Shown here in pieces: positions 1 to 5,599 of a stretch of DNA of 5,599 bases. Origin of the DNA: Planctomycetales bacterium (GTDB taxonomy: Bacteria; Planctomycetota; Planctomycetia; Gemmatales; Gemmataceae); contig JAGVLI010000875.1 of NCBI GenBank assembly GCA_020054355.1, positions 1-5,599 of the forward strand, read 5' to 3'. Numbering within the stretch: position 1 is the first letter of the stretch; each line of letters opens with the position of its first letter. The notes under the pieces are model-generated. The model searched no databases, was not told the DNA's origin, and saw nothing but the letters and a program-made list of their open reading frames with translations. The position numbers and the translations under genes were made by a program.

Positions 1-12
1 CTCTTCCGATCT
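1..12. other. Illumina adapter remnant at contig end
   Basis: The first 12 bases, CTCTTCCGATCT, are identical to the 3' end of the standard Illumina TruSeq adapter; read from the other strand they are AGATCGGAAGAG, the usual read-through trimming sequence. They sit exactly at the window edge, where an untrimmed adapter would be expected, and they interrupt the lgt reading frame at its C-terminal tail. A 12-base chance match placed exactly at the edge is very unlikely. These bases should not be read as genomic. Confidence 0.93.
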
Positions 13-1298
13 ACGCCCGGCACAGGCTCCGATGGCGGGGATTCCGGCGGCGCCGCGGACGGCGGCTGATCGATGGGCCGGCGCAGCAGCAATACCAGCA
101 ACACCAGGCCCGCCGCGAGAATGAGGATGCTGATGTTCTGCGAGAGCGTCAGGCCGAAGGCGACCGGCTTGGTATCGTTGCGCAGCGATTCGTTGATGAA
201 GCGGTGAACGGCGTAGCACAGCATCAGCACCACGATCAACTCGCCTCGACGCCGCCGCAATGGCTCCCAGGCCAGCAGCACCAGGAACAACAGGGCCATG
301 CTGACGGTTTCGTAGAACTGCGTCGGATGCAGCCCCAGGGTCCTGGGTTTGAAGGCTGGCAGCGCTGCCGTGCCGCCGTCGGCCCGAACGACGGACAGCT
401 GCAGCTGGCTCTCGCCGCGCGGCCAACGGTAGGTCAGGTAATCCCAGAGAAAGTCATAGACGTTGGTCTTCAGCCCGGCCTGGCGGGCGGCGCGCAGGGC
501 CGCCTGGAACTGGCTCGCGTCGGCGAAATCGTATTGCCAGCTGCGAGTTGCCGTGCTGTCGTCGAACCAGAGCTGATGGCCGCGCGCGCCGAGGGCCTGT
601 TCCAGTCGGGCCAGCTGGTCGTCCGTCCCCCAGGCCTCGAGGTAGAAAAGCCCGTTGGGGAAGCCGTCCACGGAGGTCACCACATCGCCGACCCGCAGCC
701 CCGCGTGTTCGGCGGCGGAAGCCGGCTGGACGGCGGTGATGCGCGAACGCGGGTCCGCTTCGCGGTTCTCGATGGCAAAGCCCGCAGTCGTCTGCAAGCC
801 GGCGTTCACCAGACTGTAACGCGGCGGTGCTGAAAGCGGAAAATGCAGACTGGGACAATCCGCGCAGGCGACGTGGCCGAAGCAGCAGCCGTTCAGCAGG
901 CAGCCGACGCGGCCCAGGCCCAGTCCGAGGGCGATGGCCGGCGCGAGAATGTCCGCGATCTGCCAGGTGTTCAGGTTGTGTTTCTTGATGATGAACCGGT
1001 ACGCCAACAGATAGCCGACGACCCCGCCCGCCGCCGAACCGTAGAAGACCAGGCCGCCTTCCCAGATGCGCCAGAAGTCCAGGACCGGAACCCGGTACTG
1101 GATCATGTAAACGATGCGGGCGCCGACAATGCCGGCGACGAAAATCCAGATCGACAAGTCGTAGAGGTGTTGCCGAGGAATGCCTTCCCGTTCCGCCCGC
1201 CGGCCGATCAGCCAGGTGCAGGCCAGGAAGGCGACGAACAGCATCATCCCGAAGCCGAAGATCGGCAGCGGGCCGAGCCAGACGAGGACTTGTTGCAT
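13..1298 (-). CDS. lgt: Prolipoprotein diacylglyceryl transferase with PDZ-like insertion (3' end missing)
   Basis: Lgt transfers diacylglycerol from phosphatidylglycerol to the lipobox cysteine of prelipoproteins in the inner membrane, the first step of lipoprotein maturation. The reading frame is open from the ATG at 1298 to the window edge, about 428 residues. Visible signatures are GGLVFYG (81-87), GRVGCLLNGCCFG (129-141), HPTQFYE (324-330) and Y362-x3-R366-x3-E370, matching the essential E. coli Tyr235/Arg239/Glu243 pattern. E. coli His103 corresponds to Tyr86, and Asn146 and Glu151 to Cys133 and Cys138, a variant seen in other Lgt proteins. Hydrophobic segments lie near 10-33, 47-67, 82-105, 115-130, 331-345, 352-367 and 384-405. 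Residues about 150-320 are an insertion absent from E. coli Lgt, with a PDZ-like stretch at 187-212. After the last membrane segment comes a Pro-rich tail cut by the adapter. The start is supported by the Lgt-like N-terminus, but no Shine-Dalgarno site precedes it: the repeat element ends one base upstream. Confidence 0.93.
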
Positions 1299-1347
1299 GA
1301 TAGTGGCCAGTGGTCAGTGGCCGGTGGCCAGTGAGTAGTGGTCAGTG

Positions 1348-1370
1348 GCGGGTGGCCTGTGACCACCCGC
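1348..1370 (-). other. Hairpin at inner edge of left repeat arm, in the likely lgt leader
   Basis: A perfect 8-base inverted repeat (1348-1355, GCGGGTGG, with 1363-1370, CCACCCGC) encloses a 7-base loop. It straddles the inner end of the left heptad arm. On the minus strand it lies just downstream of the predicted lgt promoter, so it would form in the 5' untranslated part of the lgt message. No U-tract follows, so it is not a typical terminator. Any regulatory effect is inference. Confidence 0.5.
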
Positions 1371-1382
1371 AGCGACTTCGGA

Positions 1383-1412
1383 ATGATAAGGGAACCGACC
1401 CGGCCGGATCAA
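1383..1412 (-). promoter_or_regulatory. Candidate sigma70-type promoter for lgt inside the repeat element
   Basis: On the minus strand, TTGATC (1412-1407; 4 of 6 against TTGACA) is followed after 18 bases by TATCAT (1388-1383; 5 of 6 against TATAAT). It lies in the unique centre of the inverted-repeat element and points to lgt, whose start codon is about 85 bases downstream of the -10 box. This is the best promoter-like match I see upstream of lgt. No transcription data support it, and short matches of this kind occur by chance. Confidence 0.4.
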
Positions 1413-1505
1413 TCTCGATTGGCAAACCTCACGGACGACTGGCCGCCAACGGCTGGTCACTGGCCTCCACTCACTGGCCACTGGCCACCAACCACTGGCC
1501 ACTAT

Positions 1506-2495
<990 letters not shown>

Positions 2496-2530
2496 GATGC
2501 CATACCTGCCCGTCGGTGTCCAATCGTCGT

Positions 2531-2561
2531 GCCGGTCCCGGCAGTGGAGCGGCGGACCGGC
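2531..2561 (-). other. Intercistronic hairpin directly after the methyltransferase stop codon
   Basis: A perfect 8-base inverted repeat (2531-2538, GCCGGTCC, with 2554-2561, GGACCGGC) with a 15-base loop begins at the base after the methyltransferase stop codon. On the transcribed strand there is no U-run after it, so a factor-independent terminator is unlikely. It could protect the 3' end of the upstream message or lower moxR expression; both are inference. In sequence this G+C-rich, an 8-base stem can arise by chance. Confidence 0.35.
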
Positions 2562-3341
2562 CTATTCCCCCCGCTTCAGCACGCTGTCGGGGAAGCAGGT
2601 GACGTCGTACTTGTTCCAGGCGCGATCGACCGCGAAGCCTTTGCCCGCGCCGGTCAGCATGAATTGCCGCAGAGCTTCGCGGGCGCCGCCTTGGCCGTTT
2701 TTGCCGATAAAGTCCTCCAGATGCGTGTCGTTGACGATGAGGAAACTATCCCGGCTCACCAGCGGCGCATACAGTTCCAGTTCCTTGAGGACATGGTCGA
2801 TTTCGTGGTTCGAGTCGAGAATCACCAGCACTTTGTTTCCGGGCTTGATGTTCTTCTTGACGGCCTCCAGGATTTCCGGGGCCGTGCTGCTGCCCTCCAG
2901 GAACTCGATCCTGGGCAGCAGCCGCTCCTTGACGCGCGGGTCCAGGGTCGCGAGGGTTTGCTTCCAGCCGGTGGCCGAGATGTCAACCGTGACGATCCGC
3001 GCTTCGGGCTTTACCTGGTCCAGCACGCTCGACAGAAAGACGGTCAGGCCGCCGTGATAGGTGCCCGTCTCGATGATGAGGTCGGGCCGGGTCTTGTCCA
3101 ATATCTCCTGGTAAACCACGAGGTCGGTGGGGTACTGCCAGGCCGGCGCGCCCAGCCAGTGGACATTGGGACCGCGATAGAGCGGCGCCTGAGCTAGTTC
3201 CTTGTAACGGGCAATCACCATGCCGTCGAATAAGCCCTGCCGCAACAGCAAGAACATCAGCACGACCGTCAGCACCGGCAAGGCCGCCAAGGCCAGGGCG
3301 GGCCGCCAGGAAGAGCGGGAGGTCGATACGGCGTCGTTCAT
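2562..3341 (-). CDS. Membrane-anchored CmcI-type (cephalosporin hydroxylase family) methyltransferase
   Basis: A 259-residue protein of the class I SAM-dependent methyltransferase fold, closest by motif to the CmcI family. The SAM-binding motif is IIETGTYHGG (89-98), the acidic residue after the second strand is Asp120 in VTVDI, and further family motifs are SSTAP (151-155), VLVILDSNHE (171-180) and LIVNDT (201-206). Family members usually have Glu-Asp in the last motif; here it is Asn204-Asp205. Residues 15-34 form one hydrophobic segment after a basic N-terminus, suggesting an inner-membrane anchor with the enzyme in the cytoplasm, or an uncleaved signal. The substrate cannot be read from the sequence; relatives sit in polysaccharide and secondary-metabolite clusters. 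The start has GAGAG (3354-3350) eight bases upstream. A possible promoter and a large hairpin lie in the leader. moxR follows 66 bases downstream. Confidence 0.88.
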   Translation of the reverse strand: MNDAVSTSRSSWRPALALAALPVLTVVLMFLLLRQGLFDGMVIARYKELAQAPLYRGPNVHWLGAPAWQYPTDLVVYQEILDKTRPDLIIETGTYHGGLTVFLSSVLDQVKPEARIVTVDISATGWKQTLATLDPRVKERLLPRIEFLEGSSTAPEILEAVKKNIKPGNKVLVILDSNHEIDHVLKELELYAPLVSRDSFLIVNDTHLEDFIGKNGQGGAREALRQFMLTGAGKGFAVDRAWNKYDVTCFPDSVLKRGE

Positions 3342-3410
3342 GGCAATCGCTCTCGGGGCGTGTTGGTTAGTGCCTGCGGACCTGGATACCGCGTCGGTTG
3401 GCTTAGGCCT

Positions 3411-3454
3411 CTGGTCCTCGGTGGACTGGGCCAGCGCACTTGGCCGAGGACCAG
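3411..3454. repeat. 11-base perfect inverted repeat in the methyltransferase leader
   Basis: CTGGTCCTCGG (3411-3421) and CCGAGGACCAG (3444-3454) are perfect inverted repeats around a 22-base loop. They lie 70-113 bases upstream of the methyltransferase start. No T-run follows on the minus strand. On the plus strand a CTTTT begins about nine bases after the stem, too far for a standard terminator. The structure may be an operator, a leader hairpin or a dispersed intergenic palindrome; the sequence does not decide. Confidence 0.5.
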
Positions 3455-3500
3455 CGCGTGGACTTTTCCCCAGCGGCAGTACATTTCGCGGTCTGGAGTT

Positions 3501-3529
3501 AGACTAGCAGCGCGGCCCGACACGGTCCA
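3501..3529 (-). promoter_or_regulatory. Weak promoter candidate for the methyltransferase
   Basis: On the minus strand TGGACC (3529-3524; 4 of 6 against TTGACA) is followed after 17 bases by TAGTCT (3506-3501; 3 of 6 against TATAAT). The position fits: just downstream of the proposed terminator and upstream of the methyltransferase, leaving a leader of about 150 bases that contains the 3411-3454 hairpin. The match is poor and is offered as a hypothesis only. Confidence 0.2.
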
Positions 3530-3566
3530 GAAAATGGTTGATTATCCGTGCTGAAATGGAAAAGCG

Positions 3567-3614
3567 ACACGGCCAGCGGCAGCTTCCCCGAAGGAAAGTC
3601 GCCGTTGGCCGTGT
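3567..3614 (-). terminator. Candidate intrinsic terminator with UUCG tetraloop, after the small gene
   Basis: On the minus strand, arms at 3614-3601 and 3580-3567 pair over 14 positions with a single A-C mismatch. They enclose a second stem, CTTTCC-TTCG-GGGAAG (loop at 3592-3589), so the hairpin is capped by a C(UUCG)G tetraloop, one of the most stable RNA loops known. After the stem the transcript reads CGCTTTTCC, a short U-run after three other bases. It lies about 83 bases past the stop codon of the small gene at 3698-3901 and before the leader of the methyltransferase, where a transcription end is expected. The imperfect U-tract keeps confidence moderate. Confidence 0.55.
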
Positions 3615-3628
3615 GCCGACAGATGCCA

Positions 3629-3658
3629 GCTCGTTGCCTCTGCTCGCTCGTTGCCTCT
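3629..3658. repeat. Two-copy 13-base direct repeat
   Basis: GCTCGTTGCCTCT occurs at 3629-3641 and again at 3646-3658, 17 bases apart. It lies between the stop of the small gene and the proposed terminator. It is probably a local duplication in noncoding sequence; no function is suggested. Confidence 0.6.
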
Positions 3659-3697
3659 TGCCCAACCCTTCTCTGCGAAAGTGCCGTCCGAAGTCGC

Positions 3698-3901
3698 TCA
3701 GGAAATGTCGCGGCCCTCGACGGGCCGAATGACGCGCTCGCCATGCGCCCCGTAGCCGTTGACAAACCCATTGCTGTCCGCCCGGCTGAGCGGATCGCCG
3801 ACTTCGGGCCGGCGCGCCATCATGGCCTGGTACAGTTCCGAGGTGCCCAGGCCTGCTTTCCGGCCCCGATCGATCAACCGTTGATAGTCCGTCCGAGGCA
3901 T
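3698..3901 (-). CDS. Small conserved-looking protein of unknown function, 67 residues
   Basis: I do not recognise a named family. Coding is supported by a strong Shine-Dalgarno site, GGGAGG five bases before the ATG at 3901, and by third codon positions that are mostly G or C, as in the neighbouring genes. The protein is soluble, with no signal peptide or membrane segment, and is rich in Arg and Gly. The first 30 residues (starting MPRTDYQRLIDRGRKAG, then LGTSELYQAMMARRP) suggest two short helices; the second half (FVNGYGAHGERVIRP, 46-60) looks like short strands or an extended tail. It is flanked by its own weak promoter candidate upstream and a terminator candidate downstream, so it may be a single-gene transcript. 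Homologues in planctomycetes are my impression, not a search result. Confidence 0.72.
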   Translation of the reverse strand: MPRTDYQRLIDRGRKAGLGTSELYQAMMARRPEVGDPLSRADSNGFVNGYGAHGERVIRPVEGRDIS

Positions 3902-3906
3902 AACGA

Positions 3907-3912
3907 CCTCCC
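3907..3912 (-). promoter_or_regulatory. Strong ribosome binding site of the small gene
   Basis: GGGAGG (3912-3907, followed by T) lies five bases before the ATG at 3901. It is the best Shine-Dalgarno match in the window and fixes the start of the 67-residue protein. By contrast, pyrF and lgt have none that I can see. Confidence 0.75.
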
Positions 3913-3957
3913 AGGTTCCGTGTTCCGAGATGCTCTTCTCCGAGGTTGGGTCATCCC

Positions 3958-3987
3958 TCTTAACTATCGCACCTATTTAGTCAGCAA
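3958..3987 (-). promoter_or_regulatory. Weak promoter candidate for the small gene
   Basis: On the minus strand TTGCTG (3987-3982) is followed after 18 bases by TTAAGA (3963-3958), 57 bases before the start codon at 3901. Both boxes are poor matches to the sigma70 consensus, and the A+T-rich local sequence makes chance matches easy. It is listed because the gene needs a promoter in this gap if it is not read through from pyrF. Confidence 0.2.
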
Positions 3988-4209
3988 CATGAATGCCAAA
4001 GCGAAATCGAAATGGACTGCCGCTGGAGGCAATCAGCGCAATCGGCACATTGCAAACGACTTAGAGAATGGAAAAATCTTTCGGACGACTTTACGGAACA
4101 GGAAATCTGTACCGCCGTCAAAATGGGAAAGCAGCGGAGGAAGACGCTGCCTGTATGGTTTTGAACCACCAGGAGAGCCAAGTGAACAGGGCAAGCGAGG
4201 GAGGTGGAG

Positions 4210-5136
4210 TCAGCGAACGGTCAGTCGGCCCATCGGCGTCGCGGCAGCCAGGTCGGCAATCGTCTTGCGAGTGGCTTGTAACACGGCGCCTTCCCAATCG
4301 GGGTTTTCGGGCGGGAAGGCGAAGATGATGCCCCGCGAGCTGTTGACGACAGCCCCCAGCCCATCCTCGCGGAACGCCGGGGCGACGTCGCGCGCCGTGC
4401 CGCCTTGGGCGCCATAGCCGGGGACCAGAAAGATCGCTTCGGGCAGGACCTTGCGCACGGCGGACAGTTCGGTCGGGTGCGTGGCGCCGACCACCGCGCC
4501 GACGTCGCCGAAGCCGTCCTGCCCCAGGTGTTCTCGGTTCCAGGCGGCGACGGCCTCGGCGACGTGCTGATAGACCGGCCGCCCATCGCAAACCAAATCT
4601 TGAAACTGGCCCGCACCCGGATTGCTGGTCCGCACCAGCACGAACAGCCCCCGGCCGCTCTTTCGGGCGCTCTGGATGAAAGGCTCCACCGCGTCCCGGC
4701 CGAGGTAGGGATTGATGGTCAGGGCGTCGGCGTCCCAGACGGGATGCACGCGCCCGTCGAGGGCGCTGCCCGCGAAAGCGGCATCGGCGTAGGCCGTGGC
4801 CGTCGAGGCGATGTCATTGCGCTTGGCGTCGAGGATGGTGAGCAAGCCGAGTTCCCTCGCGTGGCGCAGGACGCGCTGCAGCGCCAGCATGCCGGGCGGG
4901 CCGCACATCTCGAAGAAGGCGCTCTGCGGCTTGACCACCGGCACCAACGGCGCGACTACATCGACAATCCGACAGGAGAATGCCTCGAAGGCGCGGGCCA
5001 TCGCGTCCAGAGTGCCATCGGTGTGCCGCTGGCGGAGATTCAGCGGCAGGGATTCCCAGCGCGGATCGAGGCCGACGCAGACGGCATTGCCCCTGGCTCG
5101 GACGGCAGCGTTGAAGCGGTCAGCGAAGTGATTCAT
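4210..5136 (-). CDS. pyrF: Orotidine 5'-phosphate decarboxylase, type 2
   Basis: PyrF decarboxylates OMP to UMP, the last step of de novo pyrimidine synthesis, in the cytoplasm. The 308-residue length fits the long type 2 subfamily rather than the roughly 230-residue E. coli type. Motifs in order along the TIM barrel are VGLDP (21-25), VVKPQSAFFE (67-76), the catalytic LDAKRND (102-108, Lys105), NPYLG (142-146), RTSNPG (169-174), PGYGAQGG (239-246) and the phosphate-binding NSSRG (265-269, Arg268). All expected active-site residues are present. The ATG at 5136 is the most upstream start possible, because an in-frame TGA lies three codons before it; no Shine-Dalgarno site is visible. The glycosyltransferase gene ends 26 bases upstream on the same strand, so the two are probably co-transcribed. 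UMP supply for UDP-sugars is a possible link, but pyrF is a housekeeping gene and the pairing may be incidental. Confidence 0.97.
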   Translation of the reverse strand: MNHFADRFNAAVRARGNAVCVGLDPRWESLPLNLRQRHTDGTLDAMARAFEAFSCRIVDVVAPLVPVVKPQSAFFEMCGPPGMLALQRVLRHARELGLLTILDAKRNDIASTATAYADAAFAGSALDGRVHPVWDADALTINPYLGRDAVEPFIQSARKSGRGLFVLVRTSNPGAGQFQDLVCDGRPVYQHVAEAVAAWNREHLGQDGFGDVGAVVGATHPTELSAVRKVLPEAIFLVPGYGAQGGTARDVAPAFREDGLGAVVNSSRGIIFAFPPENPDWEGAVLQATRKTIADLAAATPMGRLTVR

Positions 5137-5162
5137 GGTTGGTCAGGATTCAGTTTCGGCCA

Positions 5163-5599
5163 TCACTTGCGGTTGTCGCGCGACGTGAACAGGTCCTTCA
5201 GCAGCATCCGAAACGCGAACCAGGCGTTGCTGCTGTAGCGGCCGATGAGGCGTTTCGGCTCGCGCGACAGCCGATAGAGCCATTCCATGCCGATCCGCTG
5301 AATCCACTTCGGCGCGCGTTGCACCTTACCGGCGAGGAAGTCGAGCGACGCGCCGATTTGCACGCACACCGGGACGCCCAGCGCTTCGCGGTGCTTCGCC
5401 AGCCAGACCTCGCCGACGGGCTGGCCCAGGGCGACGAACATCACTTGCGGGTTCGCGGCCCGAATCCGGCCGATCAACTGCGATTCTTCCTCGGGAGTCA
5501 TCGTGCGAAAATCGGGTGCCTCGATGCCGACGAACTGCAATTCGGGATGGCGTTCCTTCATCCGTGCCGCCGCCGCCTCGCCGATGCCCGGCGCGCCGC
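5163..5599 (-). CDS. WecG/TagA/CpsF-family glycosyltransferase (GT26), 5' end outside window
   Basis: The last 144 residues of a WecG/TagA-type enzyme, which transfers an N-acetylhexosamine (for example ManNAc or ManNAcA) from a UDP-sugar to a lipid-linked sugar at the inner face of the membrane, in surface polymer synthesis. The frame stays open to the right edge: the segment GAPGIGEAAAAR before the internal Met at 5561 matches the family's G-x-PG-x-AE-x-AA region, so that Met is not the start and about 100 residues are missing. Visible motifs are VALGQP (55-60), IGASLDFLAGKVQRAPKW (81-98) and GMEWLYRLSREPKRLIGRY (103-121), the last being the typical basic, membrane-associating C-terminus. 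The usual GSPKQE motif reads GQPVGE here (58-63), with Gly in place of the conserved Gln. The stop precedes pyrF by 26 bases. Confidence 0.92.
   Translation of the reverse strand, partial: GAPGIGEAAAARMKERHPELQFVGIEAPDFRTMTPEEESQLIGRIRAANPQVMFVALGQPVGEVWLAKHREALGVPVCVQIGASLDFLAGKVQRAPKWIQRIGMEWLYRLSREPKRLIGRYSSNAWFAFRMLLKDLFTSRDNRK

Larger units (their letters stand above)
1300..1505. repeat. Inverted-repeat element made of 7-base units
   Basis: The whole gap between the moxR stop and the lgt start is an inverted-repeat element. The left arm is nine consecutive 7-base units (1302-1364) with consensus AGTGGYC. The right arm is seven such units on the opposite strand (1503 down to 1455). The outer 15 bases are a perfect inverted repeat (1300-1314 with 1491-1505). 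Aligned unit by unit, the first seven units of each arm agree at 41 of 49 positions by hand count, including the aberrant fifth unit AGTGAGT in both. The central 90 bases are not repetitive. Similar tandem GTGGTCA-type repeats, read in silico as VVSGQWS-like peptides, are known as dispersed intergenic repeats in planctomycetes and some other bacteria; that this is one of them is inference. No transposase is present. Confidence 0.85.
3902..4209. other. Gene-free stretch of lower G+C
   Basis: This 308-base gap separates the end of pyrF from the small gene. By hand count, 3961-4140 is about 47% G+C, clearly below the genes around it. Short open frames exist on both strands, but they lack ribosome binding sites, have unusual codon use or run into pyrF antisense, so I call none of them. 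It holds the ribosome binding site and a weak promoter candidate of the small gene near its left end. I see no tRNA, riboswitch or clear terminator for pyrF in it. It may be a decayed gene remnant or ordinary spacer. Confidence 0.6.

Noticed and set aside
454..858. Minus-strand frame of 134 codons inside lgt
   Set aside because: It is a different frame of the same strand, overlapped entirely by lgt, and reads as Arg- and Gly-rich sequence with no domain.
204..1334. Plus-strand open frames (204-833 and 843-1334) opposite lgt
   Set aside because: The minus-strand frame carries every Lgt signature without interruption from 1298 to the edge. The plus-strand translations are low-complexity, rich in Gln, Gly, Ala and Arg, as expected for antisense shadows.
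1348..1505. Repeat element as a CRISPR array
   Set aside because: The units are 7 bases long and contiguous without spacers, in two opposing arms. No cas gene is present.
3338..3484. Possible 48-codon leader peptide (ATG at 3484) whose TGA overlaps the methyltransferase ATG as ATGA
   Set aside because: The ATGA overlap suggests translational coupling, but there is no ribosome binding site, codons such as AGA, AGG and CTA are unlike the neighbours, and the 11-base palindrome lies inside it. The methyltransferase also has its own GAGAG site.
3981..4181. Minus-strand 66-codon frame with a Cys-rich CADCADC stretch
   Set aside because: Starts at TTG without a ribosome binding site; the Cys-rich stretch comes from a short direct repeat in the DNA; no recognisable domain.
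4068..4328. Plus-strand 86-codon frame beginning in the low-G+C gap
   Set aside because: Nearly half of it is antisense to the 3' end of pyrF, there is no convincing ribosome binding site, and the second half is Arg-rich shadow sequence.
5163..5561. Glycosyltransferase starting at the Met at 5561
   Set aside because: The frame stays open upstream to 5599 and the upstream residues match the family's conserved region, so the gene begins outside the window.

Overview
The window looks like the end of a draft contig from a high-G+C bacterium, most likely a planctomycete. That assignment is an inference from four things: an Lgt with a large extracytoplasmic-type insertion, type 2 PyrF, weak or absent Shine-Dalgarno sites, and a heptad repeat of the AGTGGYC kind. 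There is no rRNA or other phylogenetic marker to confirm it. The first 12 bases match the end of the Illumina adapter, so the true sequence begins at base 13.

Every supported gene is on the minus strand, so transcription runs from right to left. From the right edge: a WecG/TagA-type glycosyltransferase (open at the right edge), then pyrF 26 bases downstream (probably co-transcribed), then about 300 bases of lower-G+C sequence without a supported gene. Next comes a 67-residue small protein with a strong ribosome binding site, followed by a hairpin with a UUCG tetraloop that may be its terminator. A roughly 225-base leader region follows, then a membrane-anchored methyltransferase of the CmcI (cephalosporin hydroxylase) type, and a MoxR-family AAA+ ATPase. 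A 206-base inverted-repeat element built from 7-base units fills the whole gap before lgt (prolipoprotein diacylglyceryl transferase), which runs off the left edge into the adapter.

The genes do not form one obvious pathway. Two concern the cell envelope (lgt for lipoprotein lipidation, the glycosyltransferase for a surface or lipid-linked polymer), one is pyrimidine synthesis, and MoxR is probably a chaperone-like ATPase whose usual partners (DUF58 or VWA proteins) are not in the window. I see no CRISPR array, tRNA, rRNA, transposase or phage gene. The two most unusual things are the PDZ-like insertion inside Lgt and the heptad inverted-repeat element, which reaches to within one base of the lgt start codon and carries the only good promoter candidate for lgt. 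I find no convincing multi-gene novel system.
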